DNA of 64,000 nucleotides, from contig NC_092807.1 of NCBI RefSeq assembly GCF_040954645.1, positions 83,890,608-83,954,607 of the forward strand, written 5' to 3'. The translations under genes were made by a program, and so were the position numbers. Each line of letters opens with the position of its first letter. Position 1 is the first letter of the stretch. Under the pieces are notes generated by a model that did not search any database, was not told the origin of the DNA, and was given only the letters and a program-made list of their open reading frames with translations. Source of the stretch: Diabrotica undecimpunctata. Taxonomy: Eukaryota > Arthropoda > Insecta > Coleoptera > Chrysomelidae. Below are positions 1-12,616 of the stretch, in pieces.

Positions 1-790
1 TATCAATTTCATTACTCTGCATCCAAGCTTTAATCAATTTTGCTCTATGGCAAGGAGCATTATTATCCTGAAAAATAAATTTTTCTTCGCCAAACAGGTC
101 TTTTCCACTATGCAGTATCTGTCGTACTTTAATGTATTTGGTAGCATTCATCATCCCAGAAACAACGTGTAGGCGACCAACTCCTCGAACGGACATGCAA
201 CCCCATATCATAACGGAGGTTGGATGTTTAATTGTGGGAAGAACACATTTTGGAGAAAATTCTTCACCAGGAAATCTTCTGACGTAGGCATTTCCAGCAT
301 GATTATTAATATTGAAAGTGGATTCAATACTAAACAGTACACTCTGCCACTGCTCTGCTGTCCAGATTCGATGTTCCTTGGCCCATTTCAAACGGTGCAA
401 TCTTAGCTTTTCTGAAAGCAGTGGTTTCTTCTGTGCCTTACATCCGCTAAGTCCAAAATTAAGCAGTCTTTTTCTCACAGTGGAAGTGAACCGCTTACAA
501 CTGTTGATTCAGACCACAGCTTCGTCAATTGAGTGGAATTAAGGCTTCTGTCTGCCAAACTTGTTGTTAACGCAGCGTCATCCGAACAGAAGTTTTCTTT
601 GGTCGGCCAATACGCGGTCTGTTGCCGATTTTTTCTTGTCCAGCTTACTTCTTAATGACTCTAATTATTGTAGATTGATTACAGTTTACTGCGGATGCTA
701 TTTCGCGACTAGATTTGTCGTTTTTATGGTGAAAAATAATTTCAAAACGCTTTTCGTCCGATAATTTAGTTTATTTGGTCTGGGATGACA
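1..790 (-). pseudogene. Tc1-like transposase, degraded and cut by window edge
   Basis: Read on the minus strand from about 788 towards 1, the three frames together give a Tc1-family DDE transposase. First comes a helix-turn-helix region (SREIASAVNCNQSTI), then a GRPKKTS linker. Further on are a tryptophan-rich stretch (LKWAKEHRIW), VMIWGCMS, and near the window edge the second catalytic aspartate in QDNNAPCHRAK. Stops and frameshifts are scattered along it (for example near 765, 640 and 560), so no protein can be made. The third catalytic residue lies outside the window. A Tc1-type terminus at 1040-1096 matches this orientation. Confidence 0.85.
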
Positions 791-1039
791 TTTTGACATT
801 TTTGTCAAAAATCAAAGAGCGAATAAATGTGTTAAAGTAACAATTTAATAGTACTTTAACGACTTAATAATCACCTCATAATTTTCTCGGATTATGGGAA
901 ATCCCTTTAATCAGCTTATTTTAATCTTTTCTGTTGAATTTTGAGCTAGCAATTAAAAAAAACATTAGTAAGTATACCGATAATGCTAATTACAAGCACA
1001 AACTTAAAATGAATTAGCGAAAATATACAAAAAACTTGT

Positions 1040-1096
1040 GTTAAACCTCAAAAACTATAAGGGGCTTAGGTGATGCAGGACTTTTTAACACCACTG
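1040..1096 (-). repeat. Terminal inverted repeat of the Tc1-like element
   Basis: Read on the minus strand the sequence starts CAGTGGTGTTAAAAAGTCC and is flanked by TA at 1097-1098, the Tc1/mariner target. It lies about 250 bp upstream of the transposase relic. The partner end is outside the window. Confidence 0.7.
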
Positions 1097-1109
1097 TATA
1101 TAGAAACGT

Positions 1110-1431
1110 TTTAACGTTTGGCATTTCTTTCTTCAGGTAGCTGTAGCCTTCCTCCTTGGTTATTGTTAGTGGTTGCCCTGGAAACCATCAGGGTATTCTA
1201 ACTCTAATGCCACAGATTGGTCGCATTGCTCATGTAGTGATCCTTTCCCAACGTTAACATGCTCCTTTTCTAACTTGGCTGCACCGAACTGATGACAAAT
1301 AATAGTCAGAACTACGTATATACGGTTGCCTACCATCGATATACCTATTTTGTTTTTTGTTTTCCTGTTTTGCGAGATATGCCATTACATTTTACTTTTA
1401 TTATTCACTCGCATTAACCTTTTCTATACAG
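1110..1431. repeat. Dispersed repeat, copy A
   Basis: Begins at CGTTTTAACGTTTGGCAT and runs to CATTAACCTTTTCTATA. Parts recur at 26018-26148 (copy B) and 55330-55625 (copy C). Shared landmarks are CCTGGAAACCA(C/T)CAGGGT, ATACGTATATACGGTTGCC-type sequence and TTATTATTCACTCG. The minus strand of copies A and C shows a similar short open stretch (EQCD..ALELE.P.GFQGN), so it may derive from a coding element. Family not recognised. Confidence 0.7.
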
Positions 1432-2910
1432 GGTGGTCCATAGGTAATTGTACAAACAGAAACCGTAGATTCTGCTCTTTAAAATATTACGATTTAAGCC
1501 AACTTGCTTTATTAAATTGTAGATCTTAAGAAGGATACAGGGTGTTAAAGTGGAAATTTAAAATTTTATTTTTCGCTATAACTTTTATGCTTGTAAATAT
1601 TTTTGGACAAAAATTTACAGTTGGATGCTTTTGACTGGGCTAAATTATAATTTTATACTTACTTTAATATAACTAATAGAGGGCGCCACATATGCCACAT
1701 GTGTGGAATAAATTTGCGCTTAACTTTTTTGCTTTTTAAGTTAGCTCTAATTGTGTTAAAAAATATTAAAGATACATTATTTTTACAAAGAAAAGGTATA
1801 CTTGTTAGTAACCTGACGATTCAACCGTTTTCGAGATAAATGCATTTTATAAGTCAGCTGCACAATAATTCTTAGTTTAATATTTGTGCGGTAAAGCACT
1901 GAATACATGTAGATAAGCATAATTCATAGTTTATTCTTATTAAAACAACTCAAAGATGATAATGTAACATCACAAAATGCTTTGTTATATGTGCTAAATG
2001 TCTTATTGAAGAAAATATATTTCATCTTCTTCTTTAGGTGCCGTGTCCATATTTAGACGTTGGCCGTCTTCATGTTTACAATTTACCCTTGCTATCGCTT
2101 CTTAAGTTTTTATAATTGCGTTGTATAACTTTTTCTCTATCGTAAAATCCTAAAAACCCAAAATATGTGGTTTATGCAAGGTGGTACACAACCACATTCT
2201 AGAGAGAAGGCAGTTAGAACCTACTTATATACAACTTTACTGAACGTTGGATTGGTCGTGGTAGTCATATTCCTTGGCAATGTGGTGAGATATTGATATA
2301 ATTATTTAATTCATAAAAAATCCGAAAAGAATACTTATTGTTTATTAGGTAAATTGTTTACCCATTTTTATTAGGACAAATAGAAACTAGAGCACAGGTA
2401 TTGAATAACACATATGTGTCCTGTTTCATAATACTTTTGCAACAAATCTAACCTGAAAGACTCAGCATTTTAATAAAAACATCATCGTTGTCCTAATAAT
2501 CAATATTGTTATAAATATAGTAAATACACAGGCAATTTAGTTCAGCATAATATAAGTTCGTTAGTAAATCATAATATTCCATTTGTTAGAGATGTAATTA
2601 TAGTTACTCGGTAAGCTGTAACGTAATCATATAAATAAGTAATGTCATCGATATATTCATCCATTATACATATAGCCACCACGTAGTCCCGAATTTAATC
2701 CGCTTAATTTTGGTGTATGGGGCGCAATAAAACAAGGTGTCTATAAGAATCCCATAAACAGTCGCAACCAACTATGGGAAGAAATAAATACTGCAGCAGT
2801 TTCTTTAGAACCAATGATGCTCTTTAATGAGACGATCTTTTATGGAATATATTGACAAATTAATTAAAGAAAATGGTGGACATATCGAACACTTACTTTG
2901 ACAAAAAGTT
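1432..2910 (+). mobile_element. Degraded mariner/IS630-type DNA transposon
   Basis: Mariner-type ends beginning ACAGGGTG occur at about 1432 and again near 1538. A plus-strand transposase relic follows at 2155-2905. The terminal motif resembles the one bounding the intact-ended element at 8466-10401. I did not find a clear right end, so the 3' limit is approximate. Confidence 0.55.
2155..2905 (+). pseudogene. Mariner-like transposase C-terminus, interrupted
   Basis: At 2160-2290 one can read MWFMQGGTQPH in one frame and ERWIGRGSHIPWQ in another. This is the region of the second catalytic aspartate, here lost (MQD to MQG). About 385 bp of unrelated sequence follows. The frame then resumes near 2675 with PEFNPLNFGVWGAIKQGVY, the region around the third aspartate (changed to E), and ends near 2900. 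The layout matches the transposase at 9018-10031. It is a dead copy carrying an insertion. Confidence 0.7.
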
Positions 2911-3020
2911 GTGTTATTTAGTTTAACTATTTCTTAATTTGATTTGTAAACAAAATGTTTTAATTATGACTTTATTTTAACATAAAACGTAAAATGTTTG
3001 ATGTAAAATCCTATTATTCT

Positions 3021-3074
3021 AACTACTTTATTGCTTTATTTGAATACGTATTCAAATAAAGCAATAAAGTAGTT
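3021..3074. repeat. Perfect 54-bp palindrome
   Basis: Two 27-base arms meet at 3047/3048 with no loop. The left arm starts AACTACTTTATTGCTTTATT and the right arm is its exact reverse complement. It lies just downstream of the mariner relic. Confidence 0.95.
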
Positions 3075-3138
3075 GACGTCTTTTATTTGCCAATTATTGA
3101 CCGATAAAACCTCTGCTATTCAACCATTGAATATATTC

Positions 3139-3141
<3 letters not shown>

Positions 3142-3207
<66 letters not shown>

Positions 3208-3208
3208 A
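3142..3208. repeat. (AT)n microsatellite
   Basis: About 33 AT units, slightly interrupted at the right end. Confidence 0.95.
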
Positions 3209-4216
3209 ATAACTATGGTTAATACATCCCTTTTCCCATCTCAATACTACTTTTAATATCAGTATATAAAGTCTTAACTGCTCCTATACAAAATTGCGTA
3301 CACCATTTTTCGCCATTACGGCATAATCTGAGCTGATAAGGATGGGTGATCTGAACCTTTTCTTTGGTAAATTCTTAAGGTCTTCGTTAGCCTAATCTAA
3401 ACAGTAATCTATGCTTTACTTGTTCTACTGTATCCTATATTTTGAACTATTTCTCAGCATTTACTATCCCACAATAAATTTTTTACTTAAAGCACGGCTT
3501 GTTTAACGGTATTACGGCAATAGTAGTAGTATGTCTGGTCTTCTACATATATTTACCGTTCGTTCTTTAACATAATTGTTACGTTCAATATTGTAAAACC
3601 TTGAACAACCCATTTAATTATTTTTGACTTTTAAAAATTTCCAATTGTCTTTATTTTGTTTTATGAATTTCGTCGTATTCCTTTTTACTGGTTTCCTTAT
3701 GTTTTTTAGAATTTAATTTTCTTGTATTAACTTTTATACTTGTTTGTAATCTTAGAAATCTTGACTCATTTATTGTATCTCTCTTTTTGCATCTTTTACT
3801 TGATTTAAATCGGTTTTTAATTCTCTTCTCTTCAGTGCAAGACAGGTGGATGGTTCAGAAAGGCAAGGCTTAGGTTTTAATAATACCTAAAGATATTATG
3901 TCTATAACTAGTATAACTAGGTAAAAATAGTATTATATTGAAGATACGAGAGAAGAAAATTTAAAAATGACTAGTGGGCACAGTGGCATTTTCGAACAGT
4001 GACATAAAATGTTTTAAAATTTAAGACTAATTTTATTAATTATTATATTGCTCATTAATTTTTTTTAATAATAAAACTTGATTAAAATTTAAACAAAAGA
4101 TTTCTAGTCATCAAACGTTTATAACACGAACCGACTAACCTAGATACCATTACATTTAAATTTTTGCATGTCGCATGAAGAATTTAGCGAACAGACCCTA
4201 TCTTTAATTATTTTGA
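3209..4216. other. AT-rich, nothing recognised
   Basis: I see no gene, RNA or clear transposon in this stretch. Both strands are full of stops. It contains a simple TAGTAGTAG patch near 3520. Confidence 0.5.
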
Positions 4217-4448
4217 AACTGCCCCTGCAACCCTGCGCACTTTGCTCTTGCTGGCAAGATCGATGAAATAGGTGCTCTCGAGTTGACATGTGAAGGAGTA
4301 AATATTGCTAAAGGCCCTAGATGTAATATATCTTTGGAATTAATAATGTAAGTTATTTTAATATAACATATTTTGAGTACAATTAGACATTGTCATGTAA
4401 AAGATATTTTCTTCTGTTATTAATTTTGTTTAGATTATTTCCTATAAT

Positions 4449-4628
4449 TTATGAGGGATGTAAATTGTTTTAAACAATTTCTTATTAATGGAATTTTGCT
4501 CTACCTCACGAAGTAATATCACATTTTTCTTTTTTTTTTTTAATTAATTTTAAACACTTTGCGTGTTTAAAATAAATATATGTCTTTGCTGTAGATTTAA
4601 TTCTATTTATTAATTTTAACATTTTAAC

Positions 4629-4632
<4 letters not shown>
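4449..4632 (-). repeat. 3' end of an RTE-like retrotransposon, truncated copy
   Basis: Homologous over about 180 bp to 5831-6030, the 3' end of the larger minus-strand copy next door. Both share AATTTTGCTCT and TAGATTTAATTCTATTTATTAA. The copy is 5'-truncated exactly where the (AT)n run begins (about 4633). Minus-strand reading gives LINRIKSTAKTYI, matching LINRIKSTGKDIF in the larger copy. Confidence 0.75.

Positions 4633-4692
<60 letters not shown>
4633..4692. repeat. (AT)n microsatellite
   Basis: About 29 AT units directly abutting the left arm of the foldback element. Confidence 0.95.
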
Positions 4693-4694
<2 letters not shown>

Positions 4695-5090
4695 CTGTTT
4701 TGGATGGGTTGGAGTCAATAAAAGGGCTATTGGTTAACTATTTTTTTTATATCTCGAGCTTTCAATTGTGTTTACAATTATTATCAAGAGCTGCTAAAAA
4801 AGACAAAATATCTACAAAAACAAAAAAATGTATTAAAAAAATGTTTTCAAAATTATACTAAATAAAAAAAAATTTCAGAGAAGCATTTAAGCATTTATTA
4901 GATTAGGACATGTTTATATTAATTATTTTTAAGATGTATTAGCAGCAATTTTTATTTACTAAACTAATTTTTAGCAGCTCTTGATAATAATTGTAAACAC
5001 AATTGAAAGCTATAAAAAATCAGAAAGCGAGATATAAAAAAATAGTTAACCAATAGCCCTTTTATTGACTCCAACCCATCCAAAACAGTT
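4693..5090. mobile_element. 398-bp foldback element, PLE-end-like arms
   Basis: The ends are AACTGTTTTGGATGGGTTGG at 4693 and its exact complement finishing at 5090. The arms are about 108 bp (4693-4800) and 124 bp (4967-5090); the right arm carries roughly 20 extra bases. It sits between AT-rich flanks. Each arm, read outward, contains CTTGATAATAATTGT, a 6-bp stem with AAAC loop (AATTGT/ACAATT), and then GAAAGC. This resembles the hammerhead-type ends of Penelope-like elements. No coding capacity. Confidence 0.8.
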
Positions 5091-5135
5091 ATATATTTTT
5101 TCCAAACGAGTCACAAGTACTTCTTTTTTCTTATT

Positions 5136-5139
<4 letters not shown>

Positions 5140-5228
<89 letters not shown>
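5140..5228. repeat. Compound (AT)n(GT)n microsatellite
   Basis: (AT)n at about 5140-5204 passes without a break into (GT)12 at 5205-5228. Confidence 0.95.
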
Positions 5229-5830
5229 TAAAAAATTAGTGTTAAAAGTAAAATTATTTTATAGTCAATAATAATATGATAAATACGAATATATAAAGTT
5301 AAACCATTAATTTTGTTTTTGAGTAAATATGCCAATAATGGCTGTAACTTTAAATATGTTCTTTACCATGATACACCATGCTACGTTAAATTTTTTCCTT
5401 TCTGCAGATGATATCTATACAGGGCTCTGCTGAACTGTTTCGAACAACTGTAACTTACACTATTTTTGCCCGAATTGGGAGTGAAGTTTTTGGGAGTTGA
5501 AATTTAGTAGAAATAAAAAAAAAATTGATTAGTGTTTTTCTAATAAAGTACTGTAGTGCTTCTATTACATTTACTAGATAGCGTTATCTCTAACTCTATG
5601 AACTGCCTTAAAGAATTTAAAAAGAAGGTTCCTTGTTTCTATAATTATTTTGAATAGCTTAAAATTACATAGAAAGCTGTGTATTTGTATTTTTTGTTTG
5701 CAAAAATGTTCGCCTGTTCAATAAAACGCTCAGACAGGAAGCCGATTGGTATTTTTAGTTGCGCATTTTTTGCAATAAAAATTTGCATCTTTTTGCACCT
5801 TTCTTTTTAATCCTGACCCCTGGAGGGAGT
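5229..5830. other. Unassigned AT-rich sequence
   Basis: No open frame or repeat that I can name. Confidence 0.5.
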
Positions 5831-6980
5831 TATGTGGTTATGGGGATATAAATTTTTTTAAACAACTTCTTATAAATAAAATTTTGCTCTGCCTCACAAA
5901 GTAATATCCCATTTTTTTTTCTTAAAATAATAACACTCATTAATTTAATTAATGTAATTTGTGATTGTGTGTTTGAAATAAATATATTAAAAATGTCTTT
6001 GCCTGTAGATTTAATTCTATTTATTAATTTATTGATGTCGTTTATTGTCTGTCTCCAAAGATCTCTGGCTCTGGTCATTTCTTTTAACTCGTACATAGGT
6101 CTTTTGCATATTTCTGTAATTTGATAAATCCATCTTGTTGTGGATCTTCCCCGTGATCTTTGGCCTTCTACCTTTTCTTGGATAATAGGTCTTTCCATGT
6201 TTTCTGTATCTGCTCTCATAACATGTACACAGTATTTTAATTGTTGGCGATGGACCTTGCTGGATTTGCTGACTTTTAGCTCATTTAAAATTGAATTATT
6301 TGTCCTGTGGCCGTCCACGGAATTCGTAACATTCTTCTTCAACAGAACATTTCAGTGGCATCTACCTTTCTTTATTCCTTTTGTCGTGGGGTCCAACATT
6401 CACATCCGTATGTTTATATTGGGAATATTAAACAGTTGATCAACTTTTTTGTAGTATTCGTAAAATTTGAGAGTCCTTCCATATTTTGGTCATCTTTCCT
6501 ACGGCGACCTTTGGTAGATCCCATCTATTTTTTATTTCTTTCTCAAGTTATTTGTGATCAATATTCTCAGATATAAGTTTGAGCTCACAACCTCAAAACG
6601 GGTCAATTGTGGTTATGTGTGGATTATTATTAAGTAGTCTATCCACTATCATGATCTTTGTCTTTGATATGTTAACTGCATACCAAAAATCTGACTTGTG
6701 TTTTCAACCACTCGCATAAGATTAATTAACTCTTCTTGTAATATATAATCTTGTAATTCTTCTAATAATATGCTCGCCGTATATATTAAATCATTGCGGA
6801 GACAGTATACATCCTTTTTTGAGCCCCTGTTCTGGATGGAATTCATTTGAGTTCAGTATAGTTCAGTTATAAGCGAAATTAAGTGTTGGGGTACGCCTAC
6901 TTCTTTTAGTATCTGCCATAATTTTTGCCATTTGACCCTGTCGAACGCTTTGCGACAATCTATAAAACGTATAGTAAGAT
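5831..6980 (-). pseudogene. RTE-like non-LTR retrotransposon, degenerate RT to 3' end
   Basis: On the minus strand from about 6975 downward the pieces come in the normal non-LTR order. The palm region (FIDCRKAFDRVKWQKLW) is followed by a worn YADD-region segment near 6650-6840 (ASILLEELQDYI). Next is the C-terminal tail at 5990-6340 (HVMRADTENMERPI, QRSRGRSTTRWIYQI). It ends in a 3' untranslated stretch to about 5831, shared with 4449-4632. Many stops separate the blocks. Assignment to the RTE group rests on the short C-terminal G(R)GR..TRW tail without RNase H. Confidence 0.75.
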
Positions 6981-7617
6981 ATTGAATTCCTTAGATTTTT
7001 CTGTTTGTCTTATGTTCAGAAGATCAGTTTGCCTCTGGGATATTTCTCTTTGTAGCAAAGTTTTCCTACTATTTTTAGCTAAATAGATCTCTTGGCTGAA
7101 TGTTTTGAACATGGCTCTCAACTTTTTTACATATATTTTTATAGCATTGTTGTTTATCAGCCTTGCATCTTTATTATATTTTTTTTGTTGAAGTCTCTTG
7201 AAATGTAACTGTATATTATTCAATTTTTAGATTCCTCAGAATATTCTTGACATATCTTTTATATAATGTCCCATCTTTCAATGTATTGTCTTTAACTGTT
7301 TCGGAGTTATTTACTGTTTTCAGATATATTGCAAAATTTGCTGCTGGAAACTAAATGCATATTTTCGATGTAAGTCTTGGTAAGACTAGGTCATAAAACC
7401 AATTCTGCGTTCTTTTTTACTGATATGAAATTTAAAAAAATATTTGTTTCTGGTTATTGATTATTGGAACATGATATTTCATTATATCATTAAAAAACAT
7501 ATTACACCCTCTAATTTTTATTCAGTTTCTGCATACGGTTTTGCAAAAAAAATCTCGATTTCACTGTATTCTATATATGATTTAAATTACTAATAATTTT
7601 AGTAAATAATTCACATA
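6981..7617. other. Unassigned sequence between two RTE-like copies
   Basis: AT-rich with no recognisable domain. It may be remains of neighbouring retrotransposon copies. Confidence 0.4.
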
Positions 7618-8465
7618 GTGTGATTAAGTATTAAAGAAAGGAATCATGAAATAGAACAGTATATAATTCAAGAGAAATAAATGCCAGAAGAAGCAAAGTA
7701 GTGGACCTGTTGACTTCATATTTAATAGGGTTATTCCTTATACCTAAATAGAAAAAGAATCTATGTACACATATTGATAAATTTGATAGAGTTCTTTTTT
7801 ATCCCAAGAGTACATATCACATTTCACGTATCACAATGTATCACGTTTTAACATTCCATGATTTTTTAGAAAATCTATAAGAATATGGAAATACGATTTG
7901 ATCAAAAATTCCTCGGCATGATGTAGTAGGATCTGGTTATGAATATTAAAAGAAGAAATTACTAAAATTATCACTATTATTAAGTCAATAACAATTTGAG
8001 TGCAAACGAACAATAACAATTTGAGTGCAAAATGAACAAAACGATAACGGAGAACGTCTGATTGAATTATGCGAACTAAACAACCTAAAAATCCCCAACG
8101 GATTCCTCAGACATAAAAATATTCAGAAATATACATGGACGCAAGAAACACGAAAGCTGAAATCGATAATAGACTACATAATAATCAAACAAGATACCAG
8201 AATAAAAATCAAAGATGTGCGAGTCAGAAGAGGAGCCGAGGAGCAAATAAGAACCGTTGAATACTATAAGAGAAAAACAATACAATATGGAACTGTCCAT
8301 ATTGTATTGTTGCAATCCAAGAACAATCAATAAGAGAACTATACCAACAACGTCCAGACCAAAAATTAATAGAATTTAGATACGGCAACATCGAAGAAAT
8401 ATACGAGCATATAAAGGCCAGTATAAAACAAGCAGCATTCGAAGCCCTTGGAGAAAAAGAACATA

Positions 8466-10401
8466 CAGGGTGTTTCAAAAAAAGGTAACCCCGTCTCTAG
8501 GGTAGGTGAAAAACTAAAAAATAATTGGGGTTTGCTCATAAAAAAATTGTTTTAACGCCATCCGTTTTCAAGATACAGGGCGTCAAAGAAAAAAAAATTT
8601 TACGCATTTTTTACGATTTTTCCGAAACTACTGCCAACATTGTAATGAAATTTTATACGAATATGTTTTGGAAGCTGATACATCCCATGAATTTGTTTTT
8701 ATATTAGTATTAGTCAATATAACTTTTTTAAGAGTATAATTATTAATCAAAATTTCAAGTAAACTTACACATCATTAAATTTTACACGAAAAAGGTACTC
8801 TTGGTAGAACTCGATACTATGTACCGTTTTCGGAATATTTTGATTTGAAAATTATGGAGTAATAATTGATGCTGGTAGTAATGATAAAGTTCTAATAGGT
8901 ATACCTCTATTTTCTCCAAGTGTGCCATGGAAATCTGACATCTATTGACGATATTATGACGATAAATCAACAATAATTAGAGTTTTGAAACCTTGTTATT
9001 TGTAAAATGAAATCAAAATGTACTCAAATGTTGAATACACTGACATGTTATTAACCTTAGGCGAATGTTTAGGATGTTCTAGTGCAGCTGTGACACGTTA
9101 TGTAGAAAAGTTTCCTAGAAGAAACCAAGTAAAAAAACATTTAGAGCCGTTGAACGACGTTGTCGAGAAACTGGAAATGTGAGACCAAATAAAATAAATT
9201 CTGGTAGACCAAGAACAACAAGAACAATTAATAAAGAAAATAATATTTTAAATTTACTTGATCAAGATCCAACAGTTAGCGTAAGGAATATAGAAAGACA
9301 AACAAATACTTCTTCTTCAAGTACCTGAAAGAACAGCAATTACATCCTTATCATTACAGACAAGTCCAAGAGCTCTTGCCAGATGATCTACCGGTTAGAG
9401 TGGATTTTTGTGAAACATTGCAAGAAAGGACAGCCCACAATCCAAATTTTTTAAAATGCATTCTTTTTACGGACAGGCCACCTTTACGCGACAAGGTATG
9501 TTTAACTCCCATAATGCACACTACTGGTGTGATGAGAATCCACGAGTCAAAAGGGTATCACATTACCAACACTCATTTAAAGTTAATGTTTGGGCAGCAA
9601 CTTTAGGTAACAAATTAATAGGTTATCATATTCTACCTGGAAATTAAAATGGTAATATGTATCTTGATTTTTTAAACAACTCCTTATTCGAGATATTAGA
9701 AGATTTAACGCTAAACGAGCGAAGATCTTTATTTTTTATGCACGATGGAGCTCCACCACACTTTGGTAGAAGGTATCGTAATTGGTTAATTAATCATTTT
9801 CCGAATCGATGGATTGGTAGAGCTGCAGAAGCTCCGATTCATTGGCCTCCTCGGTCATGCGATTTTAACCCTTTGGACTACGCAGTTTGGTCGTATATTA
9901 AGGAAAAAGTCTATGCTACAGAGGTAAATTCAAGCCAAGAACTGAAAGAAAGAATTCAACGTCAATTTATTGACATCATAGCTGATCCCGTACCGTTTAG
10001 AAGATTAATGGAATCTTTAGAAAAAAAATAGACTTGTATATTCGCGAAAACGGAGGGCATTTTGAACACTTACTGTAATTGAATTTTATTTTATGTTCTT
10101 AGTCATTAATTTAATTTTCTTCTTGTGAGTTTTGTTTAATTACTAACTATTTTATACCAGCATCAATTATTACTTCATAATTTTCAAATCAAAATATTCC
10201 GAAAACGGTACACAGTATCGAGTTTTACCAAGAGTACCTTTTTCGTATAAAATTGAATGATGTTTAAGTTTACTTGAAATTTTGATTAATAATTATACTC
10301 TTAAAAAAGTTATATTGACCATTTTTGACAAGCAAACCCCAATTATTTTTCAGTTTTTTAGCTACCCTAGAGACGGGGTTACCTTTTTTTGAAACACCCT
10401 G
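8466..10401 (+). mobile_element. Mariner/IS630-type DNA transposon with both ends
   Basis: Inverted ends of about 65 bp: CAGGGTGTTTCAAAAAAAGG at 8466 and its complement ending at 10401. TA is duplicated on both sides (8464-8465 and 10402-10403). The length is 1,936 bp. It interrupts the RTE-like copy cleanly, so it is younger than that copy. The subterminal parts also form inverted repeats (compare about 8705-8840 with 10180-10320). Confidence 0.95.
9018..10031 (+). pseudogene. Mariner-type DDD transposase, frameshifted
   Basis: Starts at the ATG at 9018 (MYSNVEYTDMLLTLGE) with a helix-turn-helix region. A damaged middle (9140-9480) holds frameshifts and stops. The catalytic core keeps all three aspartates: FTD near 9471, MHD near 9740 and SCDFNPLDY near 9860. 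About 38 residues lie between the second and third, which is a DDxD rather than DDxE arrangement. The last open block runs 9657-10031 and ends with TAG. Family members usually have 330-350 residues, which fits the span. This copy cannot make a full enzyme. Confidence 0.85.
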
Positions 10402-12195
10402 TATAACAAATAAACAGCACTATTATGAAATAAATGAACCAACAAAAAGAATAATTGAACAACGATCAATTGAATAATTGAATAAAAACAACGATGAAGT
10501 TTATAAAGAATATAGAGAAAAAGATAGAGAAGTGAAAAAACAAATAACATAACAAAAGAATGAAGAATGGGAAAAAACCTGCTTAAATATTGAAACATAC
10601 ATCAGAAGTACAAGAACTTCGGAGTCATGGAAAATAATGGGAAGATTGAAACAAAACTCAAAAGAAAAAATTAAATTGGAAAATATACAGGACAAAGAAT
10701 GGAAGGAAAATTACAAGAAACTGTTAACAGAACAAAGACCACAATTCATTGGAAAAGAAAACAGGCGAAGACGAAGCAGATCCCCTTAACAAGAAATAGA
10801 AATAACAGATAGGGAAATGAGAACGGCCACAAAAGCAATAAAAAATAAGAAAGCACCGGGACCTGGAAGCATCTCACCTGAGCTTATAAAATACGGATCA
10901 AAAAAATTACACCGAATGATACAATGGATATTTCAGAAAGCCATAAATGGAGAACAGCTCCCAAAGGAATAGAAGGAGGCATATATGACATCTGTATTTA
11001 AGAAAGGAGATAGAAAACGATGCGAAAACTACAAAGGAATAAGCGTAATGCCATCAATATATGGGCTTATATGGGAAGATACTGCGAGAAAAGATAGAGC
11101 AAGCGATAAAAGGTAAAATCGGGGATGATCAGGCAGGCTTCACGGCAGAAAGATCATGCATAGACCACATATACACACTGGAACAACTGTTGGAAAAAAA
11201 GAAAGAAAAAAAGAGATATACATTTGGCATTTGTGGACCTGAGAAAGGCGTATGACTCTGTACCAAGGTTAGAACTATGGGAGGCAATGTACAAATTAGA
11301 AATACAGACGGAACTCATAGAAGCTACAAAAGCTCTGTATAAAGAAAATAAAACGTCTATTAAAATGGGAAAAAGAATCATAGGGAACTTCACCACAACA
11401 AAAGGGCTCAACAACCCTATTCAAAATATACTTAGAGAAAGTAGTGATTGCACAAGACCAAGATGACCTCAGCTACATGATGAAGAAACTACAAAAAGAA
11501 TATACCAAGGCTGGCCTAGATATTAACCTCGCGAAAACAGAGTAGCTCTCTGCAAGTGAAGAAAACATAGAAGATCTACAGATTGATGACAACGTAACAA
11601 TCAAAGGAAAGGATAAATTCAAATACTTGGGATTTATAATCACGAAAAAGGCAACAACAGAGGAAGAAATTACACAAAGATTAGCACAAACAAGAACAGC
11701 AATCTGACAACTTAACGCAGTATGGTGGGATAGACACCTAAATATGACGACAAGAACACAGATTTATAGAACATTAGTGCGAAGTATTATGACATATGGG
11801 GCTGAAAATTGGATCACAAACAAGAAAAACAGCAGTAAGATAGTAGCAACAGAGATGAAATGCCTGCGAAGATGCTGCAGAGTAACAAAAATAAATAGGA
11901 GAAGTAATGACAAAATAAAGCAAATAACATCAATAGAAACAGACATACTAACATATATAGAACAAAAAAGACTAAAGTGGTATGGACATGTCAGAAGAAC
12001 TAGCGACAGCAGATGGATAAAGAGAATAACCGAATGGAGCCCCATAGGAAGGAGGAAAAAAGGCGACCCCGAAAATCCTGGAGGAACGAAGTAGACGACG
12101 CCATGAGTAAGAGAGGCCTAAACCATGGAGAATGGGACAACAGAGAGAGATGGAAACGGTTGAGCGAGGGAAGGCAGTGAATACTGTAGAATCGC

Positions 12196-12616
<421 letters not shown>

